This document shows, in pieces, positions 10,456 to 18,754 of a stretch of 60,720 nt of DNA; positions within the stretch are counted from its first letter, which is position 1; each line of letters starts with the position of its first letter. Location of the stretch: the NCBI GenBank assembly GCA_007695015.1, contig REEN01000056.1, positions 1-60,720 on the forward strand, given 5' to 3'. The notes below the pieces were generated by a model. That model had not been told where the DNA came from, searched no databases, and saw only the letters and a list, made by a program, of their open reading frames with translations. Source of the stretch: Marinilabiliales bacterium (GTDB lineage Bacteria > Bacteroidota > Bacteroidia > Bacteroidales > PUMT01). The position numbers and the translations under genes were made by a program.

Positions 10456-10736
10456 TCTGTTGTAAATGTCTCATCCTTTTAACTTACGTCTCTAAATTGG
10501 TTATAGAGAATTTCTGACAACATTTTTGAGATATTCCGCATATTGCAATCTGCCAGAATAGTTTTCCTTTGTTGCTGAAAACTTTACCGGAACCTGTTCC
10601 TGTAATTTCAAGGAAAGACATTTTAGTGACTTAGCTATAATATTCTTGATTCTCGTGGCAAAATATTATTCAAATCTCTCTTTGGTTCTGGCTATACCAG
10701 ATTAGGATATCTATGTTTTTATAAAACTGAGTGTCT
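10456..10736. other. Intergenic region upstream of GH97 gene
   Basis: 281 bases with no open frame of note. TATGTTTT at 10712-10719 is one base off the TAnnTTTG box and is the best promoter candidate for the GH97 gene. A weak TCTCTA/TAGAGA hairpin lies near 10485-10510. As a likely target of the adjacent regulator this region could hold its operator, but I could not identify a repeated motif. Confidence 0.3.
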
Positions 10737-12722
10737 ATGACCATCAGAAATGTTATTATTACCTTTTGCTTTAGCGTAGTGGCTTTATTTGGTTCATGTA
10801 ATGAGCAAAAAGTCCGAAACTGGATAATCACATCGCCCGATGGATCTGTGCTGCTGACTGTTTCAACCTTGGGTGTTGAGAATTACTTTGATATCCCGTC
10901 GCCTCTGTCGTACAGTGTTGAGTTGGTTGCTGAAGGTGAGCATATATTGGCGGTAAGGCCGTCACCACTGGGCATTATCAGAAGTGATGAGGATTTCAGT
11001 AAGGATCTTGAACTGGTCAGTACACACGGGCCGGTTGTTGTTGATAAGGAATATTTCATGATCAGCGGTAAACGATCTCTCAGAAGGGATCATTACAGCG
11101 AATTCTCCCTTACGTTCAGGAATAGCAATAATGCACTGCTCGAGTTGCTTTTCAGGGTTTACAATGAAGGTGTGGCTTTCAGTTACCGTTTCCCTGAAGA
11201 AAGTGACAGCCTGTACACAGTACTCAGAGAACTTACAGGCTTTCATATTCCTGTACCCGGTGAGGCCTGGAAGCAGCCATATGACACCCTTGGAATATGG
11301 TCTCCTGCATACGAGTATGGATATGAGCCGGTTCTGGCTGTTGGAGACTATCCGCCCTTATCAACAGGCTGGGGTTTTCCTGTTCTGTTCCACACGAACG
11401 GTGTATGGATATTTGTAAGTGAAACAGCAGTATATGATGAATACTGCGGCTCACATCTTGCAGCTGATGCGCATGATGGAAAATACAAGCTCCATTTTCC
11501 GCATGAATGGGAGAACTATGGTTTGGGCGATGTACATCCTGTTAGTTCCCTTCCATGGCAAACTCCCTGGAGGTTCATTGTTGTCGGAACGACACCGGCC
11601 CCGATAGTTGAGACAACACTTCCGCATGACCTGGCCAGACCAGTTGCCCTGCAAGATGTATCATGGATAAAACCCGGTATATCATCGTGGAGCTGGTGGA
11701 GTGATCATTCCAGCAGCTATTTCCTGGAGCCCCTTAAACAGTACGTAGATCTGGCATCCGGGATGGACTGGCCCTATTCTCTTGTTGACGCCGGATGGCA
11801 CGTGATGAGCGGCGGTACAGTGGAAGAGCTTATTGAATATGCCGGAATGAAGGAGGTTGGTATTTATCTGTGGTACAATTCAGGTGGTCCGCACACGAAG
11901 GTTATGGACGCCGGGCCACGTGATCTGATGCATGACAGAGAAATAAGGCGCGAAGAGTTTGAACGCATCAGCAAGCTGGGAGTAAAAGGGGTCAAGATCG
12001 ACTTTTTTCAGAGTGAAAAGCAAAATATGATACAACTGTACCTCGACATACTCCGTGATGCTGCAGATTTTGAACTGATGGTTAACTTTCATGGCTGCAC
12101 ATTTCCCAGGGGATGGGAAAGGACATATCCCAACCTGGTGACCATGGAGGGAGTTAGAGGTGCAGAATTATACAGCTATCCGGGTTTTCCTCCAACTGCA
12201 CCCTACCTGAACTCTATTTATCCGTTCACCAGAAATGTGATGGGCAGTATGGACTATACTCCTGTCACCTTCACCGATTTCAGTCCGCAATCCATCAGGC
12301 AGACAACCTGGGCTCACGAGTTGGCACTATCAGTTCTATTCGAGTCTGCCTTACAGCATTTTGCCGATAATATCAAGGGATTCAGAAAACAACCCAGGGA
12401 GGTACTGGAATTTTTGAGTAGTGTTCCGACAGTATGGGACAATACGTGGTTTATAGATGGTTATCCAGGCAGACTGGCAGTTTTGTGCCGCGAAAAGGAT
12501 GATATATTTTACCTGGCCGGCATTAATGGAGAAATGGTGCCAAAGGAGTTTACCTTTACTCTCGGGCACTTACCTGAGGGAAGTTTTAAGATGTCAATTA
12601 TAGCTGATGGCGAGCATATGGAAGATTACAAGTTTAAAGATATGGTAATAGGCAATGAAACCCCTGTGTCTTTGCATTTACTTCCGGCAGGCGGATTTGT
12701 GGCGCAAATAACAAGAATTTAG
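10737..12722 (+). CDS. Glycoside hydrolase family 97, retaining (alpha-galactosidase-like) type
   Basis: Periplasmic or surface exo-alpha-glycosidase. 661 residues from ATG 10737 (a GTG two codons upstream is possible); the start gives a lipoprotein signal ending LFGSC. The N-terminal beta-super-sandwich (about 25-290) and the catalytic barrel with SWSWWSDHSS, GVKIDFF and MVNFHGCTFPRGWERTYPNL are typical of GH97. The family has two mechanisms. Inverting SusB-type enzymes carry a Glu in the segment read here as NFHGCT, where this protein has Gly. Retaining enzymes use an Asp at the position of Asp422 (KIDFF) and a Glu equivalent to Glu471 (TMEGVRG). This protein fits the retaining alpha-galactosidase branch. 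It follows the regulator and is likely part of its regulon. Confidence 0.92.
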   Translation: MTIRNVIITFCFSVVALFGSCNEQKVRNWIITSPDGSVLLTVSTLGVENYFDIPSPLSYSVELVAEGEHILAVRPSPLGIIRSDEDFSKDLELVSTHGPVVVDKEYFMISGKRSLRRDHYSEFSLTFRNSNNALLELLFRVYNEGVAFSYRFPEESDSLYTVLRELTGFHIPVPGEAWKQPYDTLGIWSPAYEYGYEPVLAVGDYPPLSTGWGFPVLFHTNGVWIFVSETAVYDEYCGSHLAADAHDGKYKLHFPHEWENYGLGDVHPVSSLPWQTPWRFIVVGTTPAPIVETTLPHDLARPVALQDVSWIKPGISSWSWWSDHSSSYFLEPLKQYVDLASGMDWPYSLVDAGWHVMSGGTVEELIEYAGMKEVGIYLWYNSGGPHTKVMDAGPRDLMHDREIRREEFERISKLGVKGVKIDFFQSEKQNMIQLYLDILRDAADFELMVNFHGCTFPRGWERTYPNLVTMEGVRGAELYSYPGFPPTAPYLNSIYPFTRNVMGSMDYTPVTFTDFSPQSIRQTTWAHELALSVLFESALQHFADNIKGFRKQPREVLEFLSSVPTVWDNTWFIDGYPGRLAVLCREKDDIFYLAGINGEMVPKEFTFTLGHLPEGSFKMSIIADGEHMEDYKFKDMVIGNETPVSLHLLPAGGFVAQITRI

Positions 12723-12751
12723 TTTTATATGATATCACAGCACAGACCATC

Positions 12752-12886
12752 ATGATCCTTTCCAGGTTGTACAAGTACTACAGGAATAATAAGCAGTTGA
12801 TACTGGTAATAATTGAATACTTTCTTATTGCTCTGCTTATTGGCTTTCTGCTGCTGATTGCCTATATGATACAAAATCCCTCCTGA
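12752..12886 (+). CDS. Possible 44-residue single-pass membrane peptide
   Basis: An ATG-started frame of 44 codons lying in a 305-base gap between the GH97 and SGNH genes. It encodes a basic front (MILSRLYKYYRNNK) followed by a long hydrophobic stretch, roughly residues 16-39, and a short polar end; the design is that of a small inner membrane protein with the N-terminus inside. There is no clear ribosome binding site, which is normal in this group. I do not recognise a family. The clean amphipathic layout argues for a real gene, but chance cannot be excluded at this length. Confidence 0.4.
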   Translation: MILSRLYKYYRNNKQLILVIIEYFLIALLIGFLLLIAYMIQNPS

Positions 12887-12991
12887 TTATCCGATTACCA
12901 ATTGCATGATTAATAACACAGCAGTTTTATAGCTGGCGTAATACACTGCTTCCGGCAGGTTGCCGGTATACCGGTTATGAGGAATTATGAT

Positions 12992-12999
12992 TAGTTTTG
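12992..12999 (+). promoter_or_regulatory. Bacteroidota -7 promoter box for SGNH hydrolase gene
   Basis: TAGTTTTG matches TAnnTTTG exactly, 28 bases before the ATG at 13028. No good -33 TTG at the right spacing. It implies the SGNH gene is transcribed separately from GH97. Confidence 0.55.
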
Positions 13000-13027
13000 T
13001 CAGGCAAGACAAAAAAAATACATTTCG

Positions 13028-14410
13028 ATGACCAGACCACTTCAGGCCTTATCAAAATTCACTCTTCTGTTATTTGCCACCTCTTTTCTGCTTACCTCCG
13101 GAATAATGGCACAAAGGGATCCCTACCAGTGGCCCTTCGCACGTTGTGAGGAGGGTGGCTATGTCACCTCACGCTATACCTTTCCCGATGCCTTTGCGGG
13201 AACCAATGCCGGGCCGGGGGAAAAAGAAAAAAAGTCACTTTCAGCCCCGGGGAGCATTGATCAGGAAGATGGTGAGGCAGGTAAATGGACTGGTACATGG
13301 AGTACCGCACCCCAGCTTGTGGAGCCGCATAATATGCCTCCCGAGCCGGGGCTGGGCAATAATACACTCAGGCAGGTTGTGCGGATTTCGGTTGGAGGGG
13401 ACAGCCTGAGGGTACGCTTCTCGAATGAGTTCAGTACAAGCGGTGTTGAAATGAAAAGTGTGCATGTGGCAGTGTCAAAAGGAGGAGGCATGATTGATCC
13501 TTCAACCGTTACTGAACTGAAGTTCGGAAACCGGTCGCAGGTAACTATGGGGCCGGGTTATTTTGTGGTTTCCGACCCTGCTCCCTTTGCAACTGAGCCG
13601 CTGTCTGAACTGGCAATAACAATCTTCTTCGGCGAGACTTCGCCTGATGTTACCGGGCATCCGGGATCCCGTACCACCTCCTGGATCCTGCCCGGCGACA
13701 GGGCCTCATCCATTGATTTTGAGGGTGCTGTTCCGGCCGAACGCTGGTATGTGATCAGCGGTATTGATGTGAAAGCGCAGGCAACAGCAGGTTCACTGGT
13801 CATTATCGGGAACTCTATTACCGATGGCAGAGGATCGGGGACAAACAGGCAGAACCGGTGGCCCGATATACTGGCGGAGAGACTTATAAAAAATCCGCCT
13901 ACCAGTAATACCGGAGTCCTGAACCAGGGAATAGGCGGTAACTGCGTGCTGCGGGAATGCCTTGGACCACCGGCTATTGAACGGTTTGACAGGGACGTGC
14001 TGGGTCAGCATGGTGTAAGGTGGCTGATAATTCTGCACGGGGTGAATGATATAGGGCAGACCGGTACCAAAGAGGAGGCAGACCAGGTTGCTGAAGAGCT
14101 TATTGCCGCTTATGAGCGGATGATCGCTGATGCGCATGCTGCGGGAATACTGGTTTATGGTGCTACTATCCTGCCGTTTGGCAATTCATTCTATTACACT
14201 GAGCCAGGGGAGGCGGCCAGGCAGAAGGTAAATGAATGGATCAGGAGCGGCGGGTGGTTTGATGCCGTTATCGATTTTGACAGGCTGATGCGTGACCCTG
14301 ATGATCCCCGGCTACTCCTGAAAGAATTTCACACCGGAGATTTTTTGCATCCCAATGAGGCAGGATACAGAATGATGGGAGATGCTGTTGACCTGAAATT
14401 GTTTGAATAA
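13028..14410 (+). CDS. Secreted SGNH/GDSL-family esterase
   Basis: Probable carbohydrate esterase or lipase-type hydrolase exported to the periplasm. 460 residues. A signal peptide ends near residue 29 (SGIMA). A 60-residue segment starting RDPYQWPFARCEEGG precedes the known modules and I do not recognise it. The region about 85-255 (WTGTWSTAPQLVEP, RQVVRISVGGDSLRVRFSN) is the beta-sandwich found ahead of the catalytic domain in one branch of GDSL esterases. SGNH blocks: block I IIGNSITDGRGS with nucleophile Ser263, block II GIGGN, block III HGVNDIG, block V DFLHPNEAGY with Asp438 and His441. The catalytic set is complete. Beside a glycan locus it may remove acyl groups from the polysaccharide; this is inference. 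Confidence 0.9.
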   Translation: MTRPLQALSKFTLLLFATSFLLTSGIMAQRDPYQWPFARCEEGGYVTSRYTFPDAFAGTNAGPGEKEKKSLSAPGSIDQEDGEAGKWTGTWSTAPQLVEPHNMPPEPGLGNNTLRQVVRISVGGDSLRVRFSNEFSTSGVEMKSVHVAVSKGGGMIDPSTVTELKFGNRSQVTMGPGYFVVSDPAPFATEPLSELAITIFFGETSPDVTGHPGSRTTSWILPGDRASSIDFEGAVPAERWYVISGIDVKAQATAGSLVIIGNSITDGRGSGTNRQNRWPDILAERLIKNPPTSNTGVLNQGIGGNCVLRECLGPPAIERFDRDVLGQHGVRWLIILHGVNDIGQTGTKEEADQVAEELIAAYERMIADAHAAGILVYGATILPFGNSFYYTEPGEAARQKVNEWIRSGGWFDAVIDFDRLMRDPDDPRLLLKEFHTGDFLHPNEAGYRMMGDAVDLKLFE

Positions 14411-14487
14411 TATTCTGCTGCTGCTTCGGTTTATCATAAAATTTTGCCAACTTGCCAGTGTGTAAATAATTTTTAACAATTAAAACT

Positions 14488-14494
14488 GGAGGAG
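14488..14494 (+). promoter_or_regulatory. Strong Shine-Dalgarno site
   Basis: GGAGGAG seven bases before the ATG at 14502, the best-spaced classical ribosome binding site in the window. Most genes here have none, so the lipoprotein gene may be translated unusually well. Confidence 0.7.
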
Positions 14495-14501
14495 TTTAGT
14501 T

Positions 14502-14978
14502 ATGCAAAAAATCAATCTGTTATCCTTTTTATTAGTGTCTTTATTATTTGTGTTTAGCTGTAGTTCTGGTTCAGAAGGAAGAAGAGTATCGGAAGATGAA
14601 GCAAGGGCCGAATCTGAAATTGCCGAAGATGCTGCAGAAGAACCGGTTTTTGACAGGGAGTTTTTTGAATCGAGATTGGCGGAGTTAAATATCCCGGTAT
14701 TTGAAACTGCTGAATTTGATCATGCAAGAGAGAGGCTATATGGAGACGGTTACCAGCTGAGGTATACAATACCCGATAACAGTGATGAATCCCTGCAGTT
14801 GGTATACGACTATTATCATGAAATTTTTGATGATGCAGCCGAAAGAGCCGGATATGAACGGATGAATATAGACAGGCTGATTATGCTCAGAGATGGAGAT
14901 GCAATTGTTCTTTCTGTAACAAATTTGAGAAGAGCTACCGATGATGTTCATCTTCTCACTTTTCTTTTCGGCTCATAA
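14502..14978 (+). CDS. Small lipoprotein, function unknown
   Basis: 158 residues. The front MQKINLLSFLLVSLLFVFSC is a lipoprotein signal with Cys20. A Glu/Asp/Ala-rich linker (about 25-50) leads into an alpha/beta-looking domain with the segment FDREFFESRLAELNIPVFE and a hydrophobic C-terminus (VHLLTFLFGS). The acidic linker followed by a compact domain suggests an envelope-anchored binding protein. It is preceded by a strong ribosome binding site and followed after 34 bases by the MscS-type channel gene, so the two may be one transcript. No family recognised. Confidence 0.75.
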   Translation: MQKINLLSFLLVSLLFVFSCSSGSEGRRVSEDEARAESEIAEDAAEEPVFDREFFESRLAELNIPVFETAEFDHARERLYGDGYQLRYTIPDNSDESLQLVYDYYHEIFDDAAERAGYERMNIDRLIMLRDGDAIVLSVTNLRRATDDVHLLTFLFGS

Positions 14979-15012
14979 TGAATTAACCAGGTAGTTTTAC
15001 ACAAGTCCCAAT

Positions 15013-15885
15013 ATGAAGATAAAGAAACCCCGCTTTAAGGAGATCCGTCTAAGGTTCCTGAGCGTTTCTGTTGCAGTGACTCTTCTGTTGTTATTAATTC
15101 TCGGGGCACTCTCATATCTTCATTTGGAGAATATAATTCACCTGTCTGATAATCTGAACAGGGTTATAAACAGCGTCACCCTTGTAATAGGAACCCTCTT
15201 TACAGCAAGCCTGCTTCTGCGGCTTACCATCAAAAGGGTGTACAACCTTTTTGATGAGCCGGAAGAGAGGATCTTCTACTCTAAGATATACAGCTGGTCG
15301 CTATACAGTATAGGTGTTTTCGTTATCCTTTACCACTTTGGAGTTTCCCTTGGTAATATTACCATCTTTATAGGCCTGCTGACCACCGGGCTTGCATTTG
15401 CAGTGAGGGATGTGCTGCTGTCGTTTTTCGGCTGGATAATCCTGCTTCGAAAGCAGCCTTTCCGCATTGGAGACTATATAAAGATTGGCGACGATGAGGG
15501 TAAGGTTCTGCATATCGGCACCTTTTATGTTCTGCTGGACAGGACACATGAGCTTCCCGATGTATATACCAGGGTTCCTAACCGGCTCTTTCTCGAAAAG
15601 AGTATCAGTAAGCTGGGCAAGAATATTCTACAGGAGCAGATACTTTTCCAGCTGTCACAGATGCCAGGCGAAAGTCACGGGATTACCGGCATCCTGAGGG
15701 ATGGGATATCAGCTATTGCGGGCAACAGCGATCATCTGACGGTCTATCCGGACATCAAAAATGAGAAATTGTACCTTGTGGTTAAATACATGGTTAGCCC
15801 TGAAAGGAGACAGGAGGTAAGGTCTGATGTGATCGGGCTGGTTCTGGGAAGTTGCGGCGATATTATCGTTTTGCCAAAAATATGA
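15013..15885 (+). CDS. MscS-family mechanosensitive ion channel
   Basis: Inner membrane channel that opens when membrane tension rises, protecting against osmotic shock. 290 residues. Membrane helices lie at about 17-38, 50-72, 92-112 and 115-145. The last carries the MscS pore pattern (GLLTTGLAFAVRDVLLSFFGW), followed by the beta domain signature PFRIGDYIKIGDDEGKV and the segment VYTRVPNRLFLEKSI, which corresponds to the usual IPN motif. The length matches short MscS proteins, although the C-terminal domain is brief. The third and fourth features fit MscS closely; gating properties cannot be judged. Confidence 0.88.
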   Translation: MKIKKPRFKEIRLRFLSVSVAVTLLLLLILGALSYLHLENIIHLSDNLNRVINSVTLVIGTLFTASLLLRLTIKRVYNLFDEPEERIFYSKIYSWSLYSIGVFVILYHFGVSLGNITIFIGLLTTGLAFAVRDVLLSFFGWIILLRKQPFRIGDYIKIGDDEGKVLHIGTFYVLLDRTHELPDVYTRVPNRLFLEKSISKLGKNILQEQILFQLSQMPGESHGITGILRDGISAIAGNSDHLTVYPDIKNEKLYLVVKYMVSPERRQEVRSDVIGLVLGSCGDIIVLPKI

Positions 15886-15933
15886 ACTCTTATGAATTTA
15901 TATTTCTTATTAACCTGATAACAGAAAAAAGCC

Positions 15934-16767
15934 ATGACAGACAGGAACCTTGTTTACCGCGGAAAATCTAAAGATGTATATGAGATAACTGCAGGGGAGC
16001 ATGCCGGAAAATACCTGCTTCACTATAAGGATGAGGCAACCGGTTATATCGAAGATGGAAAGCCCGTTTTTGATCCGGGCTACGATACCGTTGTCGGCGA
16101 GATACCGGGCAAGGGAGCCATAGCCTGCCGGTTCGCAACCCATTTTTTCCGGCTGCTGCAGGAAAAGGGGATACCTTCTCATTATGTTGATACGATGAGC
16201 GATAATGAAATGGTGGTCGAGCCTGCTGATCCACTCGGACTTCCGGCGAAAGCCCCCGAATTTGAAGGCTCGGCGCCATTGCAGAACCTTGAGTTCACAT
16301 GGAGGAACAATTCAACAGGCAGTTTCTGGAGGAGGTATCCGTTTGTAAGGCCATGCGAGAACATAAACAAGGTGGTGGAAGCATGGACCAAGGGTGATGT
16401 GGATGTTCTCATTTCGCTCGAGGCCCTTGAGGAGACCGGGGCAATGAGCAAAAAGGAGATTGATGAGAGTGTTAAACTTGTGAGGAGAATTGCAGGAATC
16501 GTTTCGGATGAGTTTGGATCAAAGGGCCTTCATGTGATAGATGGTAAGTTTGAACTTGGAAGGCTCAGGCACGGCGATGGCAAAATAGTGATCATTGACG
16601 AGATTTCGCCCGATGTGCTGAGGGTCTGCAACGGGTATTCTCCAGACAGTGAAGGCAACTGCAGGGTTTATAAAGAGTGTACGGTAACGGGCTTTTCCGC
16701 GGGCAAACGCACCATCAAGAACAAAAAACAGGTCAAGGCAGCCGGGTTTGTCGATATATTTTTGTAG
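15934..16767 (+). CDS. purC: SAICAR synthase-family enzyme (PurC), divergent
   Basis: Cytoplasmic enzyme of purine synthesis that joins CAIR and aspartate using ATP. 277 residues, a usual length. Motifs: an N-terminal glycine-rich ATP strand VYRGKSKDVYE, LHYKDEATGY in place of the common KDDATAF, VVEPADPLGLP, and VIDGKFELGR followed by IIDEISPDVLRV, which corresponds to the DEISPDTCR block of many PurC proteins. The match is clear in order but the sequence is divergent, so a paralog acting on a related substrate is possible. It is not next to other purine genes; neighbours are an MscS channel and a DUF389 protein. Confidence 0.78.
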   Translation: MTDRNLVYRGKSKDVYEITAGEHAGKYLLHYKDEATGYIEDGKPVFDPGYDTVVGEIPGKGAIACRFATHFFRLLQEKGIPSHYVDTMSDNEMVVEPADPLGLPAKAPEFEGSAPLQNLEFTWRNNSTGSFWRRYPFVRPCENINKVVEAWTKGDVDVLISLEALEETGAMSKKEIDESVKLVRRIAGIVSDEFGSKGLHVIDGKFELGRLRHGDGKIVIIDEISPDVLRVCNGYSPDSEGNCRVYKECTVTGFSAGKRTIKNKKQVKAAGFVDIFL

Positions 16768-16779
16768 GAAAGGAGGGGA

Positions 16780-16830
16780 ATGAAGATTTTAAAATGGATG
16801 AGACCCAATGAAAACAATGGTGAGGGATGA
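16780..16830 (+). CDS. Possible 16-codon leader peptide coupled to the DUF389 gene
   Basis: A short frame (MKILKWMRPNENNGEG) begins just after a perfect AGGAGGGG (16771-16778). Its TGA at 16828-16830 overlaps the ATG of the DUF389 gene at 16827 in an ATGA arrangement, typical of translational coupling. The spacing from GGAGG to the ATG is only 3 bases, shorter than ideal. It could instead be chance, with the purine tract serving nothing. No known leader sequence is recognised. Confidence 0.3.
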   Translation: MKILKWMRPNENNGEG

Positions 16831-18686
16831 AGTTTAGATTGCTGTATGATTTAGAGCAGCAGGAGTCTGTAAAGAAGACGCTCCTGAAGTCGGCCGAGGA
16901 TCTGATAAGCCATTATGATATTTATGATGCCCCGGTAATAACAGACCTGGATCCGGGTGAACCTTTACTGCTATACCTTTCAGATCATCAGTTGAAAGAA
17001 CTGGTGCCGGGTCTTGCCGGCATGGGTGTCAGGATTGCTGTTATCCCGCACCCCGGTGCCAGACAGTTATGCATCGGTATGGGGGTTGATACGAACCTGT
17101 CGAAGGCTCTTGACCATCTCAGGGATGCTCCCAAACCGGTAAAGACTGATCTGCTTTTCTGCAATGGCATCCCGATATTCAACAACATGGTCGTGGGCCA
17201 GACATTCAGGCTGACCAGCGAGGATGTGGCAAAGAAGGAGGGTTTCTGGAACAGGAGGCTGGGTTTCCTGACCAGGTTTCTTAACATACGACCCTTCCGG
17301 GTGGATGTGGAGCTTCCGAACGACCGCAAAATTAAAACCTCCGTAGCCGGTATAGTCGTGTCTGAACACCGGAAAAGCTCACTGCTCAGCAGGATGGTTC
17401 TGGAAGACTCATCCATAAGTGACGGCCGGATGCACGCCTTCCTTATTAGTCCACGTTCCGTTTCAGAAATGATCCACTCCGCTTTCCGCTCACTGTGGGA
17501 TAAGAACAAGCTGCCCCCCTTTGGCGCTCACATAAAGACATCTCGTATCCGGTTTTCTTTTCCCGATGGAGAAAGAGACTTGCTTATTGATAAGGTAAAG
17601 CACTCTGCAAGTGATATTGAGCTTACAATTGGTGAGAAGCAGGTTGAAATATTTCCGGGGGCCTACCTTGAAGTGCCAGAGGCATCCCGGGAGGGTGCTG
17701 ATATATTCCGGACCAGTGCATTGCCTTCGGGAGAGGCTGCCCAGGCGCTTGCAGAACGTAAACTGTCTTTCATAAGGCATGCTTCATCAGAGGAGTTCAA
17801 GGATCTTTTCCAGGTACTGAGGGATAATGCCCGACTCAAGAACTCCTATCTTGTGCTGATGGTCCTTTCGACACTGATCGCCACCTTCGGACTTTTTGCC
17901 AACTCAACACCTGTGGTGATAGGGGCCATGATACTTGCTCCGCTGATGTCGCCTATCATCTCGCTCAGCATGGGGGCGCTCAGACAGGATAAAAATATAA
18001 TAACCACCAGTGTGAGTACGATACTGGCCGGACTGGGTATTGCTTTTCTGGCAGCCGTTCTGCTTACATTGATTACCCCTATACAATCGGCCGGTTCGGA
18101 GATACTGGCGCGGACAAGGCCTAACCTGCTTGATCTTGGTATTGCTGTGGTGTCGGGAATTGCAGGTGCCTATGCCCATGCCCGTGAGGAGGTTGCTAAG
18201 ACTCTTGCTGGTGTGGCTATCGCTGTGGCCCTGATACCCCCGCTGGCGGTGGCGGCGATCGGTATAGGCTGGTGGGACTTGCCGGTATTTACCGGTGCTG
18301 CTCTTCTGCTTCTAACAAACCTTGCCGGTATAGTGCTTGCGGGATCGATAACCTTCATGCTGCTCGGGTTCAGTCCCCTGCGGCTTGCAACAAAGGGTAT
18401 CTTTATCTCCCTTGCAGTGGTTGCCGCGTTAAGTGTTCCGCTGGCCCTGGGGTTCAACCAGATGGTGAGGGAACACAGGATCATAAAGCAGCTCGAGGGT
18501 ATGCAGACAGAGCTTGCAGTGATAAGGGATGTAAAGGTGCAGAGGCTGGCTCCCCTGAGAATTTCATTAATGCTTGTTTCGGGCAGTGCTGTTACCGAGG
18601 ACTATATTGACAGTATAAAAGAGCTTGTGGAGAAAGAAGTTGGGCATGAGGTGGAGATAGAGGTTGTTACTGCCATATCCAGATAG
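16827..18686 (+). CDS. DUF389 (TIGR00341-type) membrane protein with DAG-kinase-like N-terminal half
   Basis: 619 residues in two parts. Residues about 1-300 look like a soluble domain of the diacylglycerol/lipid-kinase fold, with LLFCNGIPIFNNMVVG, SISDGRMHAFLISPRSV and a beta-rich end; the catalytic GGDGT motif is not visible, so kinase activity is doubtful. Residues about 320-560 are the DUF389 membrane block with at least six helices and the conserved segments NSTPVVIGAMILAPLMSPI, GAYAHAREEVAKTLAGVAIA and ALIPPLAVAAIGIG. A short soluble tail follows. DUF389 proteins are found widely but their transport or signalling role is unknown. Its ATG overlaps a possible leader peptide. Confidence 0.85.
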   Translation: MKFRLLYDLEQQESVKKTLLKSAEDLISHYDIYDAPVITDLDPGEPLLLYLSDHQLKELVPGLAGMGVRIAVIPHPGARQLCIGMGVDTNLSKALDHLRDAPKPVKTDLLFCNGIPIFNNMVVGQTFRLTSEDVAKKEGFWNRRLGFLTRFLNIRPFRVDVELPNDRKIKTSVAGIVVSEHRKSSLLSRMVLEDSSISDGRMHAFLISPRSVSEMIHSAFRSLWDKNKLPPFGAHIKTSRIRFSFPDGERDLLIDKVKHSASDIELTIGEKQVEIFPGAYLEVPEASREGADIFRTSALPSGEAAQALAERKLSFIRHASSEEFKDLFQVLRDNARLKNSYLVLMVLSTLIATFGLFANSTPVVIGAMILAPLMSPIISLSMGALRQDKNIITTSVSTILAGLGIAFLAAVLLTLITPIQSAGSEILARTRPNLLDLGIAVVSGIAGAYAHAREEVAKTLAGVAIAVALIPPLAVAAIGIGWWDLPVFTGAALLLLTNLAGIVLAGSITFMLLGFSPLRLATKGIFISLAVVAALSVPLALGFNQMVREHRIIKQLEGMQTELAVIRDVKVQRLAPLRISLMLVSGSAVTEDYIDSIKELVEKEVGHEVEIEVVTAISR

Positions 18687-18754
18687 GCAGGCGGTTATTA
18701 GGCCCAATGTCTTTGCTAATTTGCTTATTGTCCGGTATTTCTTAAATTACCATA

